Shown: positions 43,467-52,371 of the stretch, piece after piece | Position numbering within the stretch: position 1 is the first letter of the stretch | Layout of the letters: every line of letters begins with the position of its first letter | Assembly (NCBI GenBank): GCA_008477525.1 | Contig: SPDT01000006.1 | Span: forward strand, 585,501-649,500 | Source of the DNA: Hypomyces perniciosus | Taxonomy: Eukaryota; Ascomycota; Sordariomycetes; Hypocreales; Hypocreaceae | DNA: 64,000 nucleotides | Direction: 5' to 3' | Program-made: the position numbers and the translations under genes | The notes under the pieces: model-generated | Database searches by the model: none | Seen by the model: only the letters and a program-made list of their open reading frames with translations | What the model was told of the DNA's origin: nothing

Positions 43467-44685
43467 ATGGTTCGCTCTTTGGCTTCTGTTGCGGGCTTTC
43501 TCGCCCTTCTCCCTTCGGCCCTGGCTGGCTGGATTCCTGGCTCGACAAAGAACCTTGTTGTCTACTGGGGTACGCTTTCGCTCACTCCTCAGATCAGACG
43601 ACACATTCTTACAATCCTCTAGGACAAAACTCCCGGGGCCTGGCAACCTCCCAGCAGCGTTTGTCTTTCTACTGTGACGGTACGTGTCTCCTTTTGATGA
43701 ATGACCCCCACCCACAGGGAAGAAGGATCATGAGCTAACATTTTGCTTGCAGACCCCAACATCAGTGTGAGCATAAATACCAAATGGAAGATGAATCACT
43801 TGCTAGAACGTATACTGAAATCGATTAGGTCATCCCCATTGGTTTCTTGAACGGCATCACTCCTCCCATGACCAACTTTGCCAATGCTGGCGACAACTGC
43901 ACTGTCTTCCCTGAGAACCCCTGGCTCCTGAACTGCCCTCAGATTGAGTGAGTCTTCAGCTAAACACGCAGAGAATCCCCGTAAATCACACTAACTGACA
44001 AATCTTCAGGGCTGATATTAAGACTTGCCAATCTAAGGGCAAGACCATCCTCCTTTCCATCGCCGGCGATGCCTATACCCAAGGCGGCTGGGGCTCCGCC
44101 ACTGCTGCCCAGAATGCCGCTCGCCAGGTCTGGGCCATGTTTGGCCCCGTCCAGGCCGGCAGCACCGTCAGGCGTCCCTTCGGCACTGCGGTCGTCGACG
44201 GCTTCGACCTCGACTTCGAGGCCTGGACCACCAACCTCGCAGCCTTTGGCGGCCAGCTTCGTTCCCTACTGGACGCTGCCGGTGGCAAGAAGTACTACTT
44301 GTCTGCCGCACCTCAGTGCCCGTTCCCCGACGTTGTTAATAACGACTTGCTCACCAACGTTGCCTTCGACTGGGTCCAGATCCAGTTCTACAACAACTGG
44401 TGCGGCGTGAGCAACTTCCAGGTGGGATCCAGCACCCAGAACGCCTTCAACTTCAACGTGTGGGACACCTGGGCCAAGGGCAGCAAGAACCCCAACACAA
44501 AGCTCCTGGTCGGCATTCCCGCCAATACCGGTGCTGGAGGCGGCTACACCAACGGTCCTAAGCTCCAGGGCGCCCTGCAGTGGTCCAAGCAGTATAGCAG
44601 CTTCGCCGGCGTGATGATGTGGGACATGTCCCAGCTGTGGGCCAACACTGGCTTCCTCAACGAGGTTGTCGGCTATCTCAACTAA
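43467..44685 (+). CDS. Class III (GH18) endochitinase
   Basis: Predicted 322 residues from five exons (43467-43569, 43623-43679, 43753-43766, 43829-43947, 44010-44685); exon 3 has only 14 nt. It hydrolyses beta-1,4 links of chitin by substrate-assisted catalysis. Signal peptide MVRSLASVAGFLALLPSALAG. Barrel motifs: NLVVYWGQNS at strand 1, ILLSIAGDAYTQGGWGSA (the SxGG-like strand), and the catalytic DGFDLDFE with Glu168 as proton donor and Asp164/Asp166 in DxxDxDxE. Later conserved parts: YYLSAAPQCPFPD, WVQIQFYNNWCGV and FAGVMMWDMSQLW. This is the plant-type fungal subgroup (ChiA-like catalytic domain). It ends straight after the catalytic domain, with no Ser/Thr-rich tail, chitin-binding module or GPI signal, so it is probably freely secreted. 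It may act on its own cell wall or in nutrition; no evidence here separates these. Confidence 0.92.
43753..43766 (+). other. 14-nt microexon of the chitinase gene
   Basis: It encodes only PNIS plus a partial Asp codon. The flanks are a TTGCTTGCAG acceptor and a GTGAGC donor. Skipping it would shift the frame (14 is not a multiple of three) before the catalytic motif. Confidence 0.8.
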
Positions 44686-45039
44686 ACGGGATGGGCGATG
44701 AAAGGCCTGCTGGGGCCAAATCTGGAAAACCGAGAGTGAGCTGGGTTTCTTTAACTCGATTTTCTGACTTTAACCACGATGGCGAGATTGCAAGATTGTT
44801 CGATTGGTGGATTGTATATATGTTCGTCATACCTTCTCTGTACATATTTGAAGCTCAGTGTATATAGCTTCGCTTCTAGCACATATGAATCAACCGTATA
44901 TATTGCGATTCTTGCGGACAATGCCAAACTTACACTACCTAATTACGTCATCTAACATGGGTATCATTCATTCATCGACCCGAGTTGGGTAAAATCTTCC
45001 CTGCCCCCTTTTTGGAGCTCCTTCGATCTTCCGGCCGTT
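44686..45039. other. Convergent 3' region of chitinase and M50 gene
   Basis: About 350 bp between convergent stop codons with no gene seen. It is AT-rich and presumably contains both 3' untranslated regions. Confidence 0.5.
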
Positions 45040-45937
45040 TCAAGTCGGGATAAAGTGCTGGGCGTCTTCCCGTTGCTGTTCAAACGACTGAGAAAACGCC
45101 GCCAAACCAACGACAATACCCACAGCCATGATACACACGGAAATAATGGACCAGATAAGACCCCAGCACCTCGACGAGCCACCATATCTCTTGGCAAAGA
45201 CACTGGCATCCGACTCATTGACCTTTCTCAGAATCAAATCATCGCAGATATCCCACACGCTATACAGCGAACTCATGACACCAATAAACAACACCACAAA
45301 CCGCAGCGCCTCGGCATGCACGATGAACCAGCACCCGACCAACAGACCCACGGCCAGCAGCACGGTCAGGACGGTCAGCCAGTCGCGTTTGCCCCACCAC
45401 AGCGTGAGCAGGAAGCACACGCCGAGGACGAAGCTGGCGATCTTGCTGGCGTTGATGTTGAAGCCGCACATGGTGAGGAGGGCGCCGATGAGGGAGGAGC
45501 CGAGGTAGCCTGCGGGAAGGGTGATGGCGCTGATGCCGCCGCTGAGGTGTGTGACGCCGCCTTCGTTGGGATCGAGACTTATGGATTTGACGTGGCCGCC
45601 AGTGAGGACGGCAGTGATGGCGTGGCCGAATTCGTGGAATGCGATGACGAGCATCTGCGAGTGTCAGTATAGGAATCACTAGGGAGACAAGGTGTAGCTT
45701 GTGGTGGTCAAGTACCTTGAAAGGCCAGAGAACCATGCGCAGGTATGGGACGTTCCAGAGGATTGCGATTCCGACGACATAGGCGGCGATGACTCCAAGG
45801 GTGATGGCCTGTGTGCGGGTTGGATTTTGGAGGTCTCGTGGAGTGAGAGCATGATATTGGACATTTTCGGCTTCGGAGAATGCGCTGCTGATGCTGAGAG
45901 CAGTCCGGAGAAGCGGCGGCGAAGGCACCATGTTCAT
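45040..45937 (-). CDS. M50B-like membrane metallopeptidase
   Basis: Predicted 278 residues from two exons (45937-45716, 45654-45040). The zinc motif HEFGH is at residues 81-85 in MLVIAFHEFGHAITAVLTGG. The following GGVTHLSGG and ITLPAGYLGSSLIGALL match the peptidase M50B-like family, in which the active site lies in the membrane. Hydrophobic segments: ITLGVIAAYVVGIAILW (TM1), the HEFGH helix, ASFVLGVCFLLTLW, VLTVLLAVGLLVGCWFIV, LRFVVLFIGVMSSLYSV and WSIISVCIMAVGIVVGLAAF. A second zinc-ligand Asp may be in DICDD near the fifth segment. M50 enzymes usually cleave transmembrane helices; the substrate and membrane (ER or Golgi) of this one are unknown. The intron donor is GTACTT, weaker than most here, but the frame joins exactly into the HEFGH helix. 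The gene converges with the chitinase. Confidence 0.85.
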
Positions 45938-47046
45938 AGGAGGTGCTGCTGATGAAGAAGATGATGTTGATGCTGAAGGTGTTGGTGATATAGAGTGTAG
46001 AAGCCTCCCCAGTTTTCTATCCTCTAGCTGCCGAGTCTAGGTAGGTAGTCTTGGTCTAACTATAATCAAGGAAAGGAGAGACGAAGAACTCGAGTTCACG
46101 ACGAGGAATGACGAGATGAATAAAAGAAGAGAAAAAGAAATAGACATTCCTGACCGTTGACGCGGCAGCCCCTCCAGAGGATCTGGTGGGAGGTGAAACA
46201 CGAACGATTCGTGGCTGAGGCGGTGCTTCAACTCCTTTGGGAGTACTGGTGACGTTATTCCGTTGTTCCCGCGTTGGTTGGCGCCCAAAACTAGCCCTGT
46301 TAGGCCCCTGCTAGGTCCCTGTTAGGCGACTCAGGTCCCTGTGCTGTTATTTTTAGAGGGGGCCGGCCAGTGTCCGCCCAGCCACAGCCACCTATTGTCC
46401 AACCCCCCATACATACTATCGGGGCGCTGCAGTTGTCAAGTGCCGGCCCGCCGAATTATCTACCGGTCAACACATTTTGTAATTCCGAGATGCTGTACGA
46501 AGTACGAGGTGCTCTTTCGTATTCCTATATAGTAGATGATAGATATTTCATAAAATATAAAGTAGGTCTCGTATACATTTAGCGAGGGAGCGCTTGGTTC
46601 CTGCATGATTGCCGATCTTGGATGATCTTCGAAGCACGCACATGGCCAGTGAGAGAAAACTCCCAACTTTGTGATGAACACAACTCACCAAGTTGAAGAA
46701 AACGAATATGTTAGAATATTGCCATTTTATGTCTAGCATCGCACTTGCAAGGGGAGAAATTCTACTGTGTAATACAGAGCACTTATGCTCGCCACGGAGC
46801 TCAAGGGAAAAGATACGGCCCCGCCCGGCTCCGTCTTGGTTGGCATCACACCGACATTACTCCGTCAATCCCCGACCATTCAAAACTTTGCCGCCCTAAA
46901 GCCCCGCTGACGTCCGCTCCGGCTCCGTCCTTCTGGCTATCACAAGACAAATTGTTTCTTCACTCTTCTTATTCCTTCACTTCACCGTTTATTTACCTAC
47001 CAGACCTTCGTTCAAGAGCCCAAAGAAGTCCAATCAATCAAGCGTC
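45938..47046. other. Divergent spacer between M50 gene and methyltransferase
   Basis: About 1.1 kb. It holds an imperfect tandem of CCCTGTTAGGC-type units at 46293-46343, a TACGAAGTA element at 46496-46504 and AT-rich sequence around 46515-46570. It probably contains both promoters. No gene was recognised. Confidence 0.5.
46293..46343. repeat. Degenerate CCCTGTTAGG tandem
   Basis: Four or five imperfect units of about 11-14 bp around CCCTGTTAGGC, CCCTGCTAGGT, CCCTGTTAGGC and CCCTGTGC. Non-coding. Confidence 0.7.
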
Positions 47047-47652
47047 ATGCCGGTTGATTTCGAAAAACAAAGCTACTGGCGTGACCGCTTCTCCTCCGAG
47101 TCCTCCTTCGAATGGCTCCTATCATCAGAGGAGTTCATCACCATCTTACAGCCATACTTCGCAAACTTGGACCCCTCAGCGCGCATTCTTCACCTCGGCT
47201 CCGGAACCAGCGACCTTCACAACCATTTCCGTCGTCGCGGCTTCTTGGACGTGACAAATGTCGACTACGAGCCCCTGGCTGCTGAGCGCGGCCGCCAGCT
47301 TGAACAGCAAGCCTTTGGAGACGTCAAGATGCGCTACGTCGTTGCTGATGCCACCCAGCTGTTAAGTGGAGGCGGTGTTCGCCATAGCGACAGGTTTGAC
47401 CTCGTCGTTGATAAGAGCACGGCTGATGCGGTGTCCTGTGGCGGCCAGGAACAGGTTCTGCGCATGGCGCGTTGTGTTAAGAAGTGTCTCGCCGAGGGTG
47501 CTGTTTGGATTTCTCTGAGTTACTCTTCGTCTCGCTTTCGTGTCGATGATCTACCGTTTGATGTTGAGGTTATGGCCAAGGTGCCCACGCTGAAGTTTAA
47601 GGCGACGGATCCAGATGTTTATCACTGGTGTTATTCAATGCGACCGAAATAG
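47047..47652 (+). CDS. Class I SAM-dependent methyltransferase (EEF1A-lysine methyltransferase-like)
   Basis: A 201-residue single-exon protein. The SAM-binding motif I is ILHLGSGTSDLHNHF (residues ~47-61), motif II TNVDYEPLAAERG, and the acidic post-motif strand FDLVVDKSTADAV, a typical pattern of METTL13/EEF1AKMT4-type enzymes (LxxGSGNS...DKGTxD). The N-terminus YWRDRFSSESSFEWLLS also matches that group (YWxxRYxxE...WL). Those enzymes methylate lysines of translation elongation factor eEF1A or related substrates; the substrate here is inferred from family only. No membrane segment or signal was seen, so it is cytosolic. The ATG at 47047 (GCGTCATGC) follows a CT-rich leader. Its stop codon lies 142 bp from the stop of the convergent GH32 gene. 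Confidence 0.85.
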   Translation: MPVDFEKQSYWRDRFSSESSFEWLLSSEEFITILQPYFANLDPSARILHLGSGTSDLHNHFRRRGFLDVTNVDYEPLAAERGRQLEQQAFGDVKMRYVVADATQLLSGGGVRHSDRFDLVVDKSTADAVSCGGQEQVLRMARCVKKCLAEGAVWISLSYSSSRFRVDDLPFDVEVMAKVPTLKFKATDPDVYHWCYSMRPK

Positions 47653-47794
47653 GATCTGGATATCTCTAAACAAGTTGAAAAGAATATGAGAGATAGTCCA
47701 GGCATAGCGGACATAAAAAAGCACGTAATAAATCGTCATTTTGGACTCCATAAACACCATAGACTCCGTTATATATACATGAACACTGCACAAT

Positions 47795-49632
47795 TCACAT
47801 CACCCCCAACAAATTCTCCAACCTTTCCGTCCCAATGTCCTTCACAGATTGATTCCCATACACCAGGCCATCCTCCGGATTCTCCATCTCTGCCCATGCA
47901 CTCTTCAACGCATTCACACGCACACTGACCTTCATCCCCTCCGGCAAATTCGAGGTCCCAAACACCATAAGCGTCAAAGGCAGCGTTGTGAAAAACGTCG
48001 TCGTCGCACTCTCAACGCCGCCATCAACAAACACCTCGAGAATCGACCTGTCCAAAACGCCACTCATAGACCACGAGCCTCCATGCGGTAGACTATTCGT
48101 AGAGAACTTATCCGTGAAGAAAACATTGTCAAAGCCCCTAGCACCGCCTCTGTCGATGAAGAATGGGGAGTCACTGCCAAAGTAATATCCACCGCGCACA
48201 TACTCTCCCGTCTGGGGACATGAGAAGGTAAAGTTCATGGTGGCCGTTGAGGGTATTCCCCTCGCAGGGATCCCCGTGACATTGACTTCCCAAAAGACTG
48301 CGTTGGACGTCACATCTGAAAAGTCCACAGTCAAGGTACCATTCCCCAGACTGTCGTTCGACAGGAGCACATCGCCCATGACAGGCTCCAAGTCATAAGG
48401 CTCGGAAACCAACTTCCACCCAACACGCTCAGCCTGGACGAGATGCATGCGTCGAGGAAGACTCATCACACTGCGCCATCCTTCTCCGGCCGTAGGCACA
48501 GTTTGCGTGTACTGCCAATTTGACGCCCAAGCGATGAACACAGGGTCTTCATCTTCCGGGACTCCGTAGAAGAACTGTCCCGCGTAATTGTCCTTTCCAA
48601 AGTCTGCTATCCGCGCCACTGAGTCGACTGCTTCGAAATGCGTCCCATTAAACGATCCCGGGTAATACTGCGTGATAGACCCGCCCAGCGGCGCACCAGG
48701 GTTGATGCTGATAACCATAGTCCACATATGCTCGTGTCTGTCTCCGCTCTTGTCAACGTATGGCATGCGGACCAAGTTGGGGCATTCCCATTGCAATCCT
48801 AAGAGTCCATGGGCTGTGAAATTGCTTGTATGGGTCCAGTCCTTGAGATTCGGAGACGTAAAGATGCCGATGGCGAGGTCCTGCGAGTAGGCTACTGCCA
48901 TGACCCAGCGGTCGTTGAACCAGAAGACCTTGGGGTCCCGGAACTCGGATGAGTTGCTTGGAATGACGGGGTTGTGTGTATATGGAATGAAAGTATAGCC
49001 TCCGTCTAGGGAGTAAGCGATGGCTTGTGTTTGAGGACCAGGGCTGCCATCCTCAGCATACTCCGCCAGTGTCTGCGATTCATCAGATTCTCAGGCCCTT
49101 CATGCCAGATAACAAACAGTTCACTCACATAAATCGCCACCACCCCATTCCTCTGGTTCGGAAAGAACCCCGACGTGTTAGTCGGATCCGTTACAGCACT
49201 TCCCGAGAAAACGAATGTGTTCTTCTCAGGTGGGAACAACGCAATGGGCTGGTTGATCCAGTGATACAAATCCTGCGACGTCGCATGTCCCCAGTGTTGA
49301 TATCCAGCAACATTACCGATCGGATTATACTGATAGTAAAGATGCCACGTCCCATTGTCATCGCGAAACATGCCATTTGGGTCATTCATGAAATACTGCG
49401 GTGGCGAATAATGAACCTGAGGGCGATACTGGCCGCCATAGTTGCCGACGATTGGGGTGCCTGTTGGGACATTGGGGTCAACGTACACTCCAGATACCAA
49501 TGTTGGTACTGGAGCCGATAGCAATGAAAATGAAGATGAGGTTGGACTTGGTGTCAGGGTTGTATTCTCTGCTGCAAGACCAGATTGCACAAGGTCAGCC
49601 GTCAGAGCCAACAATACCGTCGAACCCTGCAT
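47795..49632 (-). CDS. Secreted GH32 beta-fructofuranosidase (invertase/inulinase type)
   Basis: Predicted 593 residues from two exons (49632-49129, 49072-47795). It is expected to cleave terminal fructose from sucrose or fructans outside the cell. Signal peptide [22 protein letters not shown]32 motifs: FMNDPNG with nucleophile Asp84, [23 protein letters not shown] with transition-state Asp214, and WECPNL with acid/base Glu264. The C-terminal beta-sandwich module includes [27 protein letters not shown] and the end region [17 protein letters not shown]. Many N-glycosylation sequons (NTT, NGT, NTS, NFT, NGT). Invertase and exo-inulinase cannot be told apart by these motifs; the ~593 length fits fungal extracellular forms. 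The intron joins VVAIY to TLAEYAEDG in phase 0. Confidence 0.92.
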
Positions 49633-50070
49633 CTTTGTGAAAAAGAGTATTAGAAGAGTGAATGGCTATTACGAGCCGTGATGCCATTAATTTTGTCCCA
49701 GCCGGTTTTTATACTTTTCGTAAGACCCATGTCATATGTATTGTGTTGCCCGTAAAGGATTGCATCCAATATCCACTTCGACTCTATCTCGGACCGACAA
49801 CGATTTCTAGATTTCTGGGGAAAAGCGATTATCGACGAATAATGATGGTCGTGGCCAAAACGCCAGAAATTAACCACCAGTAAGAGGCTGAGATAAAGTG
49901 AAACTAGTCCCACAAATATCCGTACCACTTCCATAGTTTCTTTAGTCAAAGAGGCATATGTAACGTCGGTTTGGGTGTCATTATCCCCGTCCGGCACAAC
50001 ATCCGCTCATCGCTAGTTGTCATAGCTAATAAATGCACGAAATGTTGTTCAAACACTCAAGTATCCGTGC
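49633..50070. other. Promoter of the GH32 gene and 3' flank of DBR1
   Basis: About 440 bp; both flanking genes are on the minus strand. The part next to 49632 is the GH32 promoter. No gene was seen. Confidence 0.4.
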
Positions 50071-51923
50071 TCACCACTGACCTCGCTGACCCCTCCCTCT
50101 CCCTCTTCCTCCAAAATGTCCTCCCCTACCACCGCGACCACCTCTACCGCCCCTACCACCACCTCTGCCTCCACCTCTTCCTCTGCCACCTCCGCCTCTG
50201 CCGCCTCTAAAAGAGTCGGGGGGTGGTCCTCGGGATCTCCTCTCCTGCCTCTCCTCTGCACTAGCATCCCAGAGATTCTCAATATTCAGCAGCTCGCAGA
50301 ATGCCACGGTTTGCGGGTTTGTATACTCTTCCGGCTGGTCTTCGATAATCTCCGGGGTTCCCAGAACATATGGCGGTGCAGTCAGCTCAAAGTTCTCGGG
50401 CACATTGAGCTTCCCCTTTTGCACAATATTCTCCTCAACCCACGCTCTCTCAACCTCGATGAGCGGAAGGTAGTGCTCCTCGCCCATGTTTTCAGGGACT
50501 TTGGCATCGCGGTCACCGAAGACGAGAGATTTGTGGAAAACACGGGTGATCGCTAGCCACTCAGGATCATATTCAAGTCGATATCGAGGACCAGGGGCGC
50601 TCGGTGAATGTGAGGAGAGCTCTTCTTTCTTGAAAGGCTGAATCTCGCACAATTGAAGGAATTGTCGCCCGGGCAAACATTTATCCAAGGCCAGGAACCT
50701 TACCTCCTTGTTCGCAATGCCAGGAGGAACCGGCTGACCTGGCTGACCTGACTGACCTGACTTGCGGTTGACTTTTGGTTCTTGGCGGGCGAAAGATGCA
50801 GGAAGCTGCGCTCTCAGCTCTTCCGATACTCCACTGGCCTCTCCCTTGCCTTCTCCCTTGCCCTCCTCATTTGGCTCCTCGACTGTCGCTTCATTAGGGG
50901 TCGCTTTGTTGACATCACCAGCGTCGCCGCCCTCATCGTCATCATCCATATCCAGGTCAATTTCGTCCGGATTGCTCTCCTTGGCAGCAGGGACAGTTTC
51001 TTGGGGTTGATCCGCCGGTGCTGTCCTATCTGGGCTTGGGTCGTTGTAAGTCTTGAGTGCCGGAAATTTGATATGCATATGTGCAGAGAACCAGTACGGA
51101 GGCCGTAAACGATCCATGACGTACTCCGCAGCCGCGCTGCCTAGAGTTCCATCGATTGACTCCTGTCGGAAGTCTCGTTTTCTCCTGAACAACTGCTCGT
51201 GATTCCCATGTCGTTCAATGGCGCGTGGCCAGTCATGGCTGAGTCCAACGTCCACCTGCGTCTGAACCAACAAAAGCTTGCGAACGTCAATCTCCCGTAC
51301 GTGATAAAAGCTCCTCGTGTCGCTATCGCTAAAAGGCAGCCGCTCATGGTGCGGCTTGCGGTAGTCATGGCCCTTCCAAATGCCAGACATGCCAGCAATC
51401 CGGATCGGTCCCAGGCGGAGAACATTAGCAGCGCCGAGATAATAAATGTTGGGAGCAGCCCAACCGCCGTAGTAAAGTTCCCAAAGATGTGAGCTGGCTT
51501 CGTGGTTTCCGGCAATAAATATGGTAAGGTAAGGGGCAGTGCGTGCTCCGGAGTAGTATTCATGAAAGTCGCCCAGTTCGCGATACTTGACGGGACAGGC
51601 CATGACCGTCAGATCGGCAGCATTGCGTACGGCCTATTCAGCTTCAGCATCCTAAACTTACATAGGTAAAAAGGATAGAATGTATCAGAGACGGGCTGGA
51701 TTTACCTGAAAGTCGCCGCCAATGATGAGGAGATCGACGCCATCCCAGTCACGAAGCTTGCAGGCGCTCTCGACAGCTGCGTAAATGGCGTTGAGCGTGC
51801 CATGGCCCTGCAAATTGGTTAGTCAGTCACGATGGTATTAATGAGAGTGACAAAACCGAGATTGCCTACACAGCCTTCAACGGCGACGCGGACGCCTTGA
51901 GTCTCAAAGGTTTCGGACACCAT
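50071..51923 (-). CDS. DBR1: RNA lariat debranching enzyme
   Basis: Predicted 572 residues from three exons (51923-51870, 51807-51706, 51633-50071). Dbr1 hydrolyses the 2'-5' bond of intron lariats and acts in the nucleus. The metallophosphoesterase motifs are VAVEGCGHG, LIIGGDFQAVRN, FIAGNHEASS and LSHDWPRAIE; the Cys of EGC is the Dbr1-specific substitution for Asp. WKGHDYRKPHHERLPF and WFSAHMHIKFPA complete the fold; HMH is the last metal-binding segment. The C-terminal Dbr1 domain (YRLEYDPEWLAITRVF) precedes an Arg/Gly tail (GGRGRGGGRGGGRGGRGG and more). An acidic insert (around DLDMDDDDEGGD) lies after the catalytic part. The first exon is 54 nt; both joins are in phase 0 (EGC-GHG and DFQ-AVRN). 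Upstream lies the second AAA+ ATPase, on the same strand 448 bp away. Confidence 0.93.
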
Positions 51924-52371
51924 CTTGAAAAATCGGCGTGGTGCTGATGAAAGGTGATGGAGCATTGAACCCGACCCGGCGTACGGAGCACTATACCTAC
52001 CTCACTGTAGCCCTCTGTATTTCCAGCGACCTGTACCGCTGAAAGCCACGCCGCCTGCCTGGCGACAGGGCACTGCAACCACCCAAACAATCCAGTAATG
52101 TGTCCTCTAGGCGGCTGCTTCAACTTCCATGGAATTCTCATTCTCACAACTTCATCACCAACAGGACGCACCGCGACTCATGGACGTCCTTCGTATGCTT
52201 CACCAACTACCAGGTTTGGAACAGGCCCTTAATTAAATGAAGTACAGCTGTATTAAAGAGGTAGCAAACGGTGCTAATCTACCTACTGCTAATTGTCCCA
52301 ACTACCATTGCTCAAGTTTCAACAGCGTCTCCGTCTCTATCAATGGCGTCTAGATCGCGCTCAAACTCCAT
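51924..52371. other. Promoter region of DBR1 and 3' flank of the AAA+ ATPase
   Basis: A 448-bp interval. A frame open from 52171 overlaps the DBR1 start in a different phase but has no family content. It may carry leader ORFs. No gene recognised. Confidence 0.4.

Noticed and set aside
45055..45672. 205-codon plus-strand frame
   Set aside because: Antisense to the M50 peptidase exon 2, which has clear HEFGH and membrane segments.
51866..52171. Minus-strand 101-codon frame as an alternative DBR1 N-terminus
   Set aside because: It overlaps the DBR1 start in another phase and has no debranching-enzyme motifs; VSETFETQGVRVAVEGC gives the proper start.
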